In this document: in pieces, positions 19,037 to 28,088 of the stretch
Layout: each line of letters opens with the position of its first letter
Position numbering within the stretch: position 1 is the stretch's first letter
Assembly (NCBI GenBank): GCA_015655975.1
Contig: DVEP01000017.1
Location: 1-55,681, forward strand
DNA: 55,681 nt
Reading direction: 5' to 3'
From: Eubacterium sp.
GTDB taxonomy: Bacteria; Bacillota; Clostridia; Oscillospirales; Acutalibacteraceae
Position numbers and translations under genes: made by a program
Notes under the pieces: generated by a model
Seen by the model: only the letters and a program-made list of their open reading frames with translations
The model's database searches: none
What the model was told of the DNA's origin: nothing

Positions 19037-20776
19037 ATGCCTTTAAATGAGTCATTTTTAAATGAATTAAAATTTAAGATAGAAATTGAAGATGTTGTTT
19101 CTCAGTATGTTGAATTAAAACGAAGAGGCTCAACTCTCATTGGCTTGTGTCCGTTCCACAATGAAAAAACGCCTTCTTTTACCGTTTACCCCAAAACGCA
19201 GTCATTTTATTGTTTCGGCTGCGGAATCGGCGGAGACTCGGTAACTTTTATAAAGAACATAGAACATCTCGACTATTTAGACGCAGTTAAACTATTGGCT
19301 GATAAAGCGGGAATGGAAATGCCCGAAAGCAATGTTGACGATACTTTATCGAAAACAAAACGAAAAATTCTTACAATAAACAGGTTGGCCGCAAAATTTT
19401 TTCACGCGTGTCTTTATGATAAAAACTCCAAAATTGCACAAGATTATTATAAAAAAAGGAACATTTCAGAAACTACTGTAAAAAAATTCGGTTTAGGCTA
19501 TGCTCCCGATTCTTGGGACAGTCTGTATAAATTTCTCATATCAAAAGGTTTTACGGCATTTGATATTGAACAGTCAGGTCTTATAAAAAAGAACAGATAC
19601 GGTAAATATTTTGATATATTCAGAAACAGAGTGATAACTCCCATAATTGATATAAGAGGCAATGTCATAGCATTCGGCGGACGAGTTTTAGACGACAGTA
19701 AACCTAAATATATCAATACTTCCGATACGCTTGTTTACAAGAAAACAAACGAACTGTTTTCGCTTAATTTTGCAAAAGAAAATATAAAATCATCTATAAT
19801 TCTCTGTGAGGGTTATATGGATGTAATATCAATGTACCAGGCAGGAATAAAAAATGCCGTTGCAGGCTGCGGTACGGCGCTTACAAGTGAGCAAGTCAGG
19901 GTTATTTCAAGATATGCAGATGAAGTTGTATTGATTTATGACTCTGACGAAGCCGGACAAAAAGCGCTGAAAAAAGCAATCAGTCTTTTTAATCAGACAA
20001 ATGTTACGGTCAGAATACCAAAACTGTTCGGCGGAAAAGACCCCGATGAAATAATAAATAAACTCGGACCCGACAGATTTATGGGAATGATTGAAAAATC
20101 TGCCAATGAAATAGAGTACAAATTGAATTCGGCAAAAAACAATTTCAATACCGAAACAAACTCCGGTAAAATAGAGTATATAAACGAAGCAATAAAAATT
20201 TTGTCCGATTTTACACCCGTTGAACAAGATATTTATGTTTCTCAACTTGCAAACGAACTTTCTGTTTCAAAAGATACGATAAGCGCTCAGCTAAAACAAT
20301 ATTCAAAGAACAGAAACAGAAACAAAGAAAAGCGTCAGTTCAAAGATTTTATAGATAAAAGTATGAAAGAAAGTTTTAAAGAGTCGCAAATGGCAAATGA
20401 AACCGTCAAAACTCTAAGAGCACAGGAAAGATTAATTGCGCTGTTGTTTTTGTATCCCGATTGTGTTAAAATGCTTGACGAGTTTGATTGCAGCAAATTA
20501 CAAAGCGGTTTTTTTAAAACAGTTTTTTCTCTTATGAAAGAAAGACTGAACAATTCTCTTGATGTAGATGTTGCGAGTATGTCGCAGCATTTAACACAGG
20601 AAGAATTATCAAAATATACGGGAATTGTCGCCGGCGCTGCTGCAAGCAACAATTCTAAAAAAGAATTCGCAGAGTGCGTCAGCACCGTCAGAACAGAATT
20701 TTTGAAAAAACAAAAGAAAGATGTAGATTATATTTCAGACGATGATTTCAGAAAATTGTTTGGAAATAATACATAA
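19037..20776 (+). CDS. dnaG: DNA primase DnaG
   Basis: Makes RNA primers for lagging-strand replication. The 579-residue product has the CHC2 zinc-binding domain (CPFHNEKTPSF to YCFGCGIGGD, about residues 38-65), the RNA polymerase-like core with a Toprim domain (LCEGYMDVI and YDSDEAGQKA) and a C-terminal helicase-interacting region. Length is normal. GGAAGTGA precedes ATG 19037. It sits in the macromolecular-synthesis arrangement dgt-dnaG-rpoD. Confidence 0.97.
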   Translation: MPLNESFLNELKFKIEIEDVVSQYVELKRRGSTLIGLCPFHNEKTPSFTVYPKTQSFYCFGCGIGGDSVTFIKNIEHLDYLDAVKLLADKAGMEMPESNVDDTLSKTKRKILTINRLAAKFFHACLYDKNSKIAQDYYKKRNISETTVKKFGLGYAPDSWDSLYKFLISKGFTAFDIEQSGLIKKNRYGKYFDIFRNRVITPIIDIRGNVIAFGGRVLDDSKPKYINTSDTLVYKKTNELFSLNFAKENIKSSIILCEGYMDVISMYQAGIKNAVAGCGTALTSEQVRVISRYADEVVLIYDSDEAGQKALKKAISLFNQTNVTVRIPKLFGGKDPDEIINKLGPDRFMGMIEKSANEIEYKLNSAKNNFNTETNSGKIEYINEAIKILSDFTPVEQDIYVSQLANELSVSKDTISAQLKQYSKNRNRNKEKRQFKDFIDKSMKESFKESQMANETVKTLRAQERLIALLFLYPDCVKMLDEFDCSKLQSGFFKTVFSLMKERLNNSLDVDVASMSQHLTQEELSKYTGIVAGAAASNNSKKEFAECVSTVRTEFLKKQKKDVDYISDDDFRKLFGNNT

Positions 20777-20791
20777 AAAGAGGAGTATTAT

Positions 20792-21919
20792 ATGGAAATT
20801 AATCTTACACCAAACGCACCGGTAAGCGATGCGAAAAAGAACGCTTCATTTAAATCACTCATTGAAAAAGGTAAGGCAACAGGACACCTGACAACTCAAG
20901 ATATTGATATGCTCATAGTCGAGTTGGACCTTGATGTAGATGAACTTGAAAAGTTAAATGAAATGGTAGAAGCTGCAAACATCAGCATTATAGATGACTT
21001 TTCTTCCGAAGCGTTGGACGGAATCAGCCTCGAAGTTGATTTGCCTAAAGAAACCGATGCTCAGGAAACTGTTGCTACAAACGATGCAGCCGCTATGGAC
21101 GACCCTGTTAAAGTGTATTTGAAAGAAATAGGCAGAGTTCCTCTTTTGACACCTGAAGAAGAAATTGAACTTGCAATAAGAATTTCGGAAGATGACCAGA
21201 GAGCAAAGCAAAGACTTGCGGAGGCAAACCTTCGTCTTGTTGTAAGTATTGCTAAAAAATATGTGGGAAGAGGTATGCAGTTTCTTGACCTCATTCAAGA
21301 GGGCAATCTCGGTTTAATTAAAGCAGTTGACAAGTTTGACTATACAAAAGGTTTTAAATTTTCTACCTACGCTACATGGTGGATAAGACAAGCTATCACA
21401 AGAGCTATCGCAGACCAGGCAAGAACAATCAGAATTCCTGTTCATATGGTAGAAACAATAAACAAAGTGAAAAAGGCAAATTCCCAACTTCTTCATATCA
21501 ACGGCAGAGAGCCCACTCCTGATGAAATAGCAGAATATCTTGATATGTCAACAGAAAAAGTAAGAGAGATTTTGCGCGTTGCTCAGGAACCTGTTTCTTT
21601 GGAAACTCCTATCGGCGAAGAGGAAGATTCTCATTTGGGCGATTTCATCCCTGACGATGAAGCGCTCGCTCCTGCTGATGCAGCGTCAATCAGTCTTTTG
21701 AAAGAGCAACTTGCAGAGGTTCTCAAAACTTTAACTCCGAGAGAAGAAAAAGTTTTGCGTTTGCGTTTCGGACTTGACGACGGCAACCCTAAAACTCTTG
21801 AAGAAGTCGGAAAAGAGTTCAATGTAACTCGTGAGCGTATTCGTCAAATTGAAGCGAAAGCTTTGAGAAAACTCAGACATCCAAGCAGAAGTAAAAAGTT
21901 AAAGGACTTTATAGACTGA
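20792..21919 (+). CDS. rpoD: RNA polymerase primary sigma factor
   Basis: The 375-residue housekeeping sigma factor. Region 1.2 begins at DPVKVYLKEIG, region 2 contains DLIQEGNLGLIKAVDKFDY and the -10 recognition and melting helix YATWWIRQAITRAI, region 3 follows IRIPVHMVETINK, and region 4.2 is the -35-binding HTH in LEEVGKEFNVTRERIRQIE. The N-terminal 90 residues are acidic and correspond to a short region 1.1. It directly follows dnaG and has a good AGAGG ribosome site. Confidence 0.97.
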   Translation: MEINLTPNAPVSDAKKNASFKSLIEKGKATGHLTTQDIDMLIVELDLDVDELEKLNEMVEAANISIIDDFSSEALDGISLEVDLPKETDAQETVATNDAAAMDDPVKVYLKEIGRVPLLTPEEEIELAIRISEDDQRAKQRLAEANLRLVVSIAKKYVGRGMQFLDLIQEGNLGLIKAVDKFDYTKGFKFSTYATWWIRQAITRAIADQARTIRIPVHMVETINKVKKANSQLLHINGREPTPDEIAEYLDMSTEKVREILRVAQEPVSLETPIGEEEDSHLGDFIPDDEALAPADAASISLLKEQLAEVLKTLTPREEKVLRLRFGLDDGNPKTLEEVGKEFNVTRERIRQIEAKALRKLRHPSRSKKLKDFID

Positions 21920-22140
21920 TGATTACAGAACAAAAGATTAAAAGAATTAATGAACTTGCTCATAAATCAAAAACGCCGGAGGGTTTAACACCCGATGAAG
22001 CAGAGGAACAAAAAAAGTTGAGAAGGGAATATATAGACGCTTTTAAATTGAGTCTTACTTCTCAACTTGACAATACCTATTATATCAATGAGCAGGGTAA
22101 AAAAACTAAATTAAAGAGAAATAAAAAGAACAATGGCTAA
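21919..22140 (+). CDS. DUF896 (YnzC-like) protein
   Basis: A 73-residue charged protein matching the DUF896 family: the MITEQKIKRINELAHKSK start, the TPDEAEEQKKLRREY helix and an F(K/R)xxLxxQL helix. YnzC of Bacillus subtilis is a small helical-hairpin protein in the SOS-regulated yneA operon, but its role is unknown. The start overlaps the rpoD stop by 1 nt, so it is translationally coupled to the sigma factor. Confidence 0.9.
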   Translation: MITEQKIKRINELAHKSKTPEGLTPDEAEEQKKLRREYIDAFKLSLTSQLDNTYYINEQGKKTKLKRNKKNNG

Positions 22141-22795
22141 ACTTATTATATTAGAAGGACTTGACGGAAGCGGAAAGTCCACGCAAACAGATTTGCTTTT
22201 TGAATACTTAAAAAACAGGTTTAATCGGTGTCGAAAAATCAAATTGCCCGATTACGCAAGTCCTTCAAGCGAATTAGTGAAAATGTACTTAAACGGTGAT
22301 TTCGGAAGTGATGCAAACAGTGTAAATGCTTATGCTGCAAGCTCTTTTTATGCTGTTGACAGATACGCCTCGTTTTCACTTGATTGGAAGAAAGACTATG
22401 AAAATTCAGACATTATATTGTCCGACAGATATGCAACTTCAAACTTGATTTATCAAATGGTTAAGCTTGAAAATTCAAAATGGAACGACTATATTTTATG
22501 GTGCGAAGATTTTGAATATAGAAAAATGGGAATACCTAAACCCGATTTAGTCATATTTCTTGATATGCCTGTTGAAATATCGCAAGAACTTATGAGTAAG
22601 CGTTATGAAGGCGATGAGTCTAAAAAAGATGTTCATGAAAATGATGTTGAATTTTTAAACAATTGCAGAAATGCAGCGCTGTATTCGGCAAAAATGCAGG
22701 GATGGACTGTAATTTGCTGTTCGGAAAACGGCAAACCGAGAAGTATTGAGAGTATTCAATACGACATTCAAAAAGCAGTAAATAACATAGTTTGA
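22133..22795 (+). CDS. Thymidylate kinase-like dNMP kinase
   Basis: A 220-residue P-loop nucleoside monophosphate kinase. The Walker A loop GLDGSGKS is at residues 9-16, SDRYATSNL is the DRY-like motif of thymidylate kinases, and PDLVIFLDMPVEIS is the following strand. The probable reaction is ATP-dependent phosphorylation of dTMP to dTDP. It differs from textbook Tmk in the lid (KRYEGDESKKDVHE), a form common in Clostridia next to sigma-A genes. It overlaps the DUF896 gene by 8 nt. Confidence 0.88.
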   Translation: MAKLIILEGLDGSGKSTQTDLLFEYLKNRFNRCRKIKLPDYASPSSELVKMYLNGDFGSDANSVNAYAASSFYAVDRYASFSLDWKKDYENSDIILSDRYATSNLIYQMVKLENSKWNDYILWCEDFEYRKMGIPKPDLVIFLDMPVEISQELMSKRYEGDESKKDVHENDVEFLNNCRNAALYSAKMQGWTVICCSENGKPRSIESIQYDIQKAVNNIV

Positions 22796-22804
22796 GGTAT
22801 TTGT

Positions 22805-23347
22805 ATGGTATATTTATTTTTAGCAGACGGTTTCGAGATAATCGAAGCGTTAGCCCCTGTTGATATGCTTAAAAGAGCAAAGATAGATGTTAAAACAGTC
22901 GGCGTTACAGGCAAAACAGTAAGAAGTTCGGCAAATATTTGCGTAAGTGCAGATATAACTGTTGATGAAATCAATTTAGATGAGAATTTGGAAGCAGTGA
23001 TTTTACCGGGCGGTATGCCGGGCACACTGAATTTGGAAAATTGCCCAAAAGTACAGAAAGCAATAGATTTTGCGACCGTCAACAATCTCTTGATATGCGC
23101 TATCTGCGCCGCTCCGTCAATTTTGGGACATAAAGATTTACTCAAAGACAGATACGCTACTGCTTTTCCGGGCTTTGAGAAAGATTTGTCAGGCGCAAAA
23201 TTAAGTGATGAATATGTTGTTACAGACGGCAATATCATAACTGCAAGAGGCGCAGGTGTAAGTATTGATTTCGGTTTGGAAATAGTAAAATATCTTCGCG
23301 GCGATGACGCTCAAATCAGCGTCAGAAAAACTATACAATGCAGATGA
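22805..23347 (+). CDS. DJ-1/PfpI family protein
   Basis: A 180-residue flavodoxin-like protein of the DJ-1/YajL group. The conserved nucleophile-elbow cysteine is Cys101 in ICAICAAPS, with an upstream Glu in FEIIEALAP and the strand VILPGGMPG. Members are variously described as glyoxalases, protein or nucleotide deglycases, or redox chaperones, and the exact activity here is open. TTTGAGG precedes the ATG. The end overlaps the next gene by 10 nt. Confidence 0.9.
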   Translation: MVYLFLADGFEIIEALAPVDMLKRAKIDVKTVGVTGKTVRSSANICVSADITVDEINLDENLEAVILPGGMPGTLNLENCPKVQKAIDFATVNNLLICAICAAPSILGHKDLLKDRYATAFPGFEKDLSGAKLSDEYVVTDGNIITARGAGVSIDFGLEIVKYLRGDDAQISVRKTIQCR

Positions 23348-23898
23348 AAAACGAACTTAGAAAAGAATATAAAAAAATCAGAAATGATATAAAAAACAAA
23401 GTAAAACTAAGTTTTCAGATATCGGACAATTTGTTTAATTCTGAAATTTACAATAATTGCGAAAGTGTTTTTTGCTATGCTTCTTTTGGGAGCGAAGCTG
23501 ACACAACCGATATAGTGCTTAATTCACTTGCAAGAAATAAAACCGTCGCATTGCCTGTGTGCACAGATAAAAACGGAAATATGGATTTTTATAAAATCAA
23601 TTCGTTTTCCGATTTAATTGAGGGTACTTACGGAATTTTAGAACCTAATACAAATATTTGCGAGAAAATTGAGCCGAATAATAAAACTTTACTGACAGTA
23701 CCTGCTGTTGTTTTTGACAAAAAAGGTTACAGAATAGGGTACGGTAAAGGATACTATGATAGATATTTAAAAAAATTTAATGGAATTTCTGTTGGTTTGT
23801 GCTATAATAGATGCATTATAGATGAAGTTCCTGCTGATAAATTCGATGAAAAAGTTGATTTTATCGTTTGTGAAAATTTTTTAATCAAAACGGAGTAA
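23338..23898 (+). CDS. 5-formyltetrahydrofolate cyclo-ligase
   Basis: ATP-dependent conversion of 5-formyl-THF to 5,10-methenyl-THF in one-carbon metabolism. The 186-residue product starts with the usual LRKEYKKIRNDI helix and has the ATP-binding signature RIGYGKGYYDRYL near residue 130 and the strands VALPVC and VPAVVFD. Two starts are possible, ATG 23338 and ATG 23344, both inside the end of the DJ-1 gene. Size is normal. Confidence 0.93.
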   Translation: MQMKNELRKEYKKIRNDIKNKVKLSFQISDNLFNSEIYNNCESVFCYASFGSEADTTDIVLNSLARNKTVALPVCTDKNGNMDFYKINSFSDLIEGTYGILEPNTNICEKIEPNNKTLLTVPAVVFDKKGYRIGYGKGYYDRYLKKFNGISVGLCYNRCIIDEVPADKFDEKVDFIVCENFLIKTE

Positions 23899-23902
23899 TG
23901 CA

Positions 23903-25204
23903 ATGAACAAAGATTTTGATTTTGAAGAAAAACCGCTTCAACCGCCAAAAATATATAACAATGAAAGTTCTGACGGTGTAAATCTGTCGAAGTTTTCAGG
24001 TGAAAATAACGATGTTTATTTGTCAGATGTCGTAAGTGATGAAGACAATATTCAAAATGAAACTTCTGCGCAGCAAATATCTTCAAACGGCAGAAAAAAC
24101 AAAAAAAATAAAAGCAGTAATTTTACACCGAGTGTAAAAAACACATATATATTTTTTATAGTTGTCATAGCAGTTTCAATTATTTTGTCTGTGTATGCAA
24201 TTTTTTGTGTAAATGATATTTTGGCAATTACAAAAACCAAATCTACTGTTACCGTCAGCTTTACTCAAGAAATCAAAACATCTTCCGAAGCTATTGATTT
24301 ACTGAAGAAAAATGATTTGATAAAGTGCAAAGGTTTTTGTAAATTATTCGCTAAAATCAGAAGTTCGGTAGTTGAAGGTCCGTACCCGGCAGGCACATAT
24401 TATTTAAACGGGAAAATGGGACTTGAGGGCATGCTTTTGACTATGCAAGGGGAAACAAAAACAAAAGAAACCGTTTCCCTGACTTTCCCTGAAGGATACA
24501 CTGTTCCTGAAATAGTTGATAAACTCGTTGCAAATGAAGTTTGCGACAGAACAGCTTTAATTTCCGCAATTCAATCTACACAATACAGTTATTCTTTAGT
24601 TTCGGGACTTAAATCAAGAGACGAAGTACCGTATAGGCTTGAAGGATTTATGTTCCCTGACACATACGATTTTTATATCGGTGAAAACGCTACAAGTGTT
24701 GTAAATAGATTTTTAGAGGTAATGGAGAAAAAATACCCTCAAAAATACAGAGAGCGTGCAAAAGAACTCGGACTTACAGACTATGAAGTCATCACAATCG
24801 CTTCAATTATTGAAAAAGAAGCAGGTTCAAAAGAACAGATGAAAGATATTTCTTCCGTAATTCATAACAGATTAAATAACCAAACTCAATATCCGTCTTT
24901 GGGCTGTGATTCAACGGGAGACTATATTACAAATCATATTGCAACATCTCTTTCATCTACTTCTTCACACAGTGCCGACTACTATATGAACTATTACAGT
25001 ACATTGTCGTCTTCAACTGTAAAAGGACTTCCGGCAGGACCTATTTGCAATCCCGGTGCAAATGCAATAGAAGCCGCTTTATATCCTTCTTCTACAAAAT
25101 ACTATTTCTTTTTCCATGACGGCGAAAGAAATCTGTATTGCTCTAAAACATACGCAGAACACAAATCAAAAATACAAAAATATGCACCTTATTTGAATTA
25201 TTAA
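23903..25204 (+). CDS. mltG: Endolytic murein transglycosylase MltG
   Basis: Cleaves nascent glycan strands in the cell wall and is thought to set their length. The 433-residue product has a 78-residue acidic and basic cytosolic tail, one TM helix (about 80-104), a LysM-like region and the YceG catalytic domain with LEGFMFPDTY, IASIIEKEAG (catalytic Glu), VIHNRL and GLPAGPICNPG. The long cytosolic tail is typical of Firmicute versions. It follows the cyclo-ligase after 4 nt. Confidence 0.95.
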   Translation: MNKDFDFEEKPLQPPKIYNNESSDGVNLSKFSGENNDVYLSDVVSDEDNIQNETSAQQISSNGRKNKKNKSSNFTPSVKNTYIFFIVVIAVSIILSVYAIFCVNDILAITKTKSTVTVSFTQEIKTSSEAIDLLKKNDLIKCKGFCKLFAKIRSSVVEGPYPAGTYYLNGKMGLEGMLLTMQGETKTKETVSLTFPEGYTVPEIVDKLVANEVCDRTALISAIQSTQYSYSLVSGLKSRDEVPYRLEGFMFPDTYDFYIGENATSVVNRFLEVMEKKYPQKYRERAKELGLTDYEVITIASIIEKEAGSKEQMKDISSVIHNRLNNQTQYPSLGCDSTGDYITNHIATSLSSTSSHSADYYMNYYSTLSSSTVKGLPAGPICNPGANAIEAALYPSSTKYYFFFHDGERNLYCSKTYAEHKSKIQKYAPYLNY

Positions 25205-25207
25205 ACT

Positions 25208-26440
25208 ATGAAAGAACACAATATTGAATTACTTTCTCCGGCAGGAGATTTTGAAAGATTAAAGTTAGCACTTAAATTCGGTGCAGACGCAGTATATTTG
25301 GCAGGTCAAAGTTTCGGTATGAGAACAAATCCAAACAATTTCTCATTTGAACAACTAAAAACTGCCTGTGAAATGGCTCATTCGCTTAATAAAAAAATAT
25401 ATTTAACTTGCAATACTTTGCCGAGAAACAATGAAGTTGAAGAATTGCCCGAATTTTTGCAAAATGCTGAAAAATGCGGCGTTGACGCTTTTATTATTGC
25501 AGATATCGGAACAATGGCTATGGCAAAAAAATATTGTCCGAATGTCGATATTCATATTTCTACACAAGCGGGTATCGTAAACTATCAAACAGCAAAAACA
25601 TTTTACGAGATGGGTGCGTCAAGAATAGTTACCGCAAGAGAACTTTCTCTTGATGAGATTAAAACAATTCGTGATAAAACACCTCCCGAACTTGAAATAG
25701 AAGTTTTTGTACACGGCGCTATGTGTATGTCTTTTTCAGGCAGATGTATTTTGTCAGACTATATGGTTAACCGTGACGCAAACAGGGGAGATTGTGCTCA
25801 GCCTTGCAGATGGAAATACCATATTGTCGAAGAAACACGACCAGGTCAGTATTTTCCGATAAATCAGGAAAATGAAGGCACATATATTTTCAACTCAAAA
25901 GATTTGTGTATGATTGAACACATACCCGAACTTGATGCTGCCGGTATTGACTCTTTTAAAATTGAGGGCAGAGCAAAAAGCGAATACTATACTGCAATAG
26001 TTACCTATGCATACAGAAACGCAATTGATAACTATTTGAAAAACCGAACTCCCGACTATAAAGTTGACCAATGGATTTTAGATGAAATGGACAAAATGAG
26101 CCATAGAGAGTACACAACAGGTTTTAACTTCGGACCGATAAAAAACGGTCAGGTAACCGAAACAGGCGGATATATAAGACACTGGGATGTTGTCGGCGTA
26201 TTTAACAAATACGAAAACAACAAACTTACAATCAATCAAAGAAACAGGTTCTATAACGGCGATGTTTTGGAAGTTGTTGAACCGAATAAAAAACCGACTG
26301 AAATTGTTGTCAAAAATTTGTTCAATGAAAATGACCAAGAGTTTGTAGATGTTGCAAATAAAGCAACAAACACATATACTTTTGATTGTGAAAAAGTGAT
26401 TTCACCTGACGCAATTTTCAGAAAGTGCAGAACTGAATAA
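25208..26440 (+). CDS. Peptidase U32 family protein
   Basis: A 410-residue member of the U32 family. The signature region is EVFVHGAMCMSFSGRC followed by NRGDCAQPCRWKY, giving the family's conserved cysteines. The N-terminal ELLSPAGDFERLKLALKFGADAVY matches U32 TIM-barrel starts. Some relatives are collagenase-like proteases; others (RlhA, TrhP/TrhO types) are RNA hydroxylation factors. In this mltG-adjacent position a tRNA hydroxylation (TrhP-like) role is plausible but not shown. The start is 3 nt after the mltG stop. Confidence 0.92.
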   Translation: MKEHNIELLSPAGDFERLKLALKFGADAVYLAGQSFGMRTNPNNFSFEQLKTACEMAHSLNKKIYLTCNTLPRNNEVEELPEFLQNAEKCGVDAFIIADIGTMAMAKKYCPNVDIHISTQAGIVNYQTAKTFYEMGASRIVTARELSLDEIKTIRDKTPPELEIEVFVHGAMCMSFSGRCILSDYMVNRDANRGDCAQPCRWKYHIVEETRPGQYFPINQENEGTYIFNSKDLCMIEHIPELDAAGIDSFKIEGRAKSEYYTAIVTYAYRNAIDNYLKNRTPDYKVDQWILDEMDKMSHREYTTGFNFGPIKNGQVTETGGYIRHWDVVGVFNKYENNKLTINQRNRFYNGDVLEVVEPNKKPTEIVVKNLFNENDQEFVDVANKATNTYTFDCEKVISPDAIFRKCRTE

Positions 26441-26448
26441 ATGTTATA

Positions 26449-26489
26449 AAAAGCGCTCCGACAGGCAATAATACCTTCGGGGTGCTTTT
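26449..26489 (+). terminator. Hairpin overlapping the next ribosome-binding site
   Basis: The arms 26449-26461 (AAAAGCGCTCCGA) and 26476-26489 (TTCGGGGTGCTTTT) form a 12-13-bp stem with two G-U pairs. The right arm ends directly at the ATG of the penicillin-binding protein gene and contains its GGGGTG ribosome site. It can act as terminator for the U32 gene, as a translation-repressing structure, or both. Confidence 0.6.
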
Positions 26490-28067
26490 ATGTTTAAAAA
26501 TAAAAGAATAATATCGTTTTTAGTCAGTATGATTTTAATTTTAACAGGCTGTATCGGAAGAACAGGTTTCGTTTCGTTATCTAAAGAGTATATGGCATCA
26601 TCTTCATATAACAGTTACTCTATTTTGATAGATAAAAAGTATCCTACAATTTATGATTGCAAAAACAGACAAATTACAAACTGCACCTATTCATATTCCG
26701 CTGTCATTAAGCCCGACGAAAAGTCTTTGTCGGAACTGCAATATATTTTCTCTCAGCAGGAAATAAATGAAATTACAGAGCAATTAAGAAAAGGGTATCC
26801 TATAGTAGTACCTATTGATGAAAAAGATTATAATAAAAAGTTCAGTTACATTAAGGTTTTTAAAACCGTAAACCACTATAATGACAATCAGCTTTGTTCT
26901 CATTTAATATCTAAAGTTACAAACGGTTTGGAAGCGCACTTCAATTCTTATTTTGAAAATCCGAGCGAACTAAAAATAAACTTTGCAATAGACGCTAAAG
27001 GCAGATTTTTGGCAGGAGACAACGGCACTGTTGAAAAAGAAAACTACTATTCTAAAAACGGTATAGGTTTGACAATAGATAAGGAAATTCAAAATATCGT
27101 AGAGGGAGCAATAGATACATCCATCATAGATAAAGGAGCAGTCGTTGTAACAGATATAGAAAACGGAGCTGTTCTCGGAATTTGTTCAAGACCGAAAATC
27201 AATTTGAATAAAATAAGCGACAGTGAAAACGATTTCATAAACAGGGCGCTGACACCGTATTCAGTCGGCTCAATTTTTAAAGTTGTGGTTGCTTGTTCGG
27301 CTATAGAAAACGGTTTGGAAGATTTTGAATGTGTATGTAACGGTAAAGTAAAAGTAGGCGACACTGTTTATTCCTGCCAAAACTCAAAAGTTCACGGTAA
27401 AGAAAAGTTGAAAAATGCGCTTGCTAATTCTTGCAACTGCTACTTCATAAAACTTGCTTTGGAACTCGGAAGCGAAAAGTTGTATAAAACCGCAAAAGAT
27501 TTTGGGTTCGGAGATAAAATTGAATTGTCTCCGAATTGGTTTGTGTCAAACGGAGTAATAGAAAACAAAAGTACGCTTAAGTCAAGCGGAAAACTTTCTC
27601 TATTTGCGTTCGGACAGGGTAAATTAAGTGCAACGCCTATAATGTTTTCGTCTGTAATATCCACTATCGCAAACGGAGGTATATACAACCAACCGTATAT
27701 TATAGACGGCTATATAGATGCAGACGGCAGCAGAAGAAAAGCAGACAGAAGTTCTTATAAAGGCAAACGAATTATTTCAAAGAAGACCTCTGAAATGATG
27801 CGTAAATATTTGAAATATGTTGTAACAAACGGCACCGGAAATGCTGCGCAAAGCAAGGATTTTCTGTCAGCAGGCAAAACTTCAACAGCACAAAGCGGTC
27901 AATATAAAAACGGCAAAGAAATATTGCACACTTGGTTTGCAGGCTTTTATCCGTGCGATAACCCGAAATACGCTGTCATCATATTTAATGAAGACGGAAA
28001 AAGCGGCGGGGGAGACTGTGGTCCGATTTTTAGGCAGATTGTTGACAAATTGAGTTCTAAAAAGTAA
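26490..28067 (+). CDS. Lipoprotein-like penicillin-binding transpeptidase
   Basis: A 525-residue class B-like PBP. An N-terminal hydrophobic stretch ends in LTGC (Cys21), which looks like a lipobox. The transpeptidase triad motifs are SIFK (Ser261, Lys264), SCN (314-316) and KTS at 463-465 where most PBPs have KTG; the context GKTSTAQSG is otherwise canonical. The N-terminal dimerisation domain is short compared with PBP2/SpoVD (normally 580-700 residues). The role in septal or spore wall synthesis cannot be told. The ribosome site lies within a hairpin. Confidence 0.88.
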   Translation: MFKNKRIISFLVSMILILTGCIGRTGFVSLSKEYMASSSYNSYSILIDKKYPTIYDCKNRQITNCTYSYSAVIKPDEKSLSELQYIFSQQEINEITEQLRKGYPIVVPIDEKDYNKKFSYIKVFKTVNHYNDNQLCSHLISKVTNGLEAHFNSYFENPSELKINFAIDAKGRFLAGDNGTVEKENYYSKNGIGLTIDKEIQNIVEGAIDTSIIDKGAVVVTDIENGAVLGICSRPKINLNKISDSENDFINRALTPYSVGSIFKVVVACSAIENGLEDFECVCNGKVKVGDTVYSCQNSKVHGKEKLKNALANSCNCYFIKLALELGSEKLYKTAKDFGFGDKIELSPNWFVSNGVIENKSTLKSSGKLSLFAFGQGKLSATPIMFSSVISTIANGGIYNQPYIIDGYIDADGSRRKADRSSYKGKRIISKKTSEMMRKYLKYVVTNGTGNAAQSKDFLSAGKTSTAQSGQYKNGKEILHTWFAGFYPCDNPKYAVIIFNEDGKSGGGDCGPIFRQIVDKLSSKK

Positions 28068-28088
28068 AATATTGTTGAGGTGAATTAT

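Noticed and set aside
22768..23238. Antisense 156-codon frame opposite the DJ-1 gene
   Set aside because: It lies within a well-supported gene on the other strand, has low-complexity Ser/Lys composition and no ribosome site.
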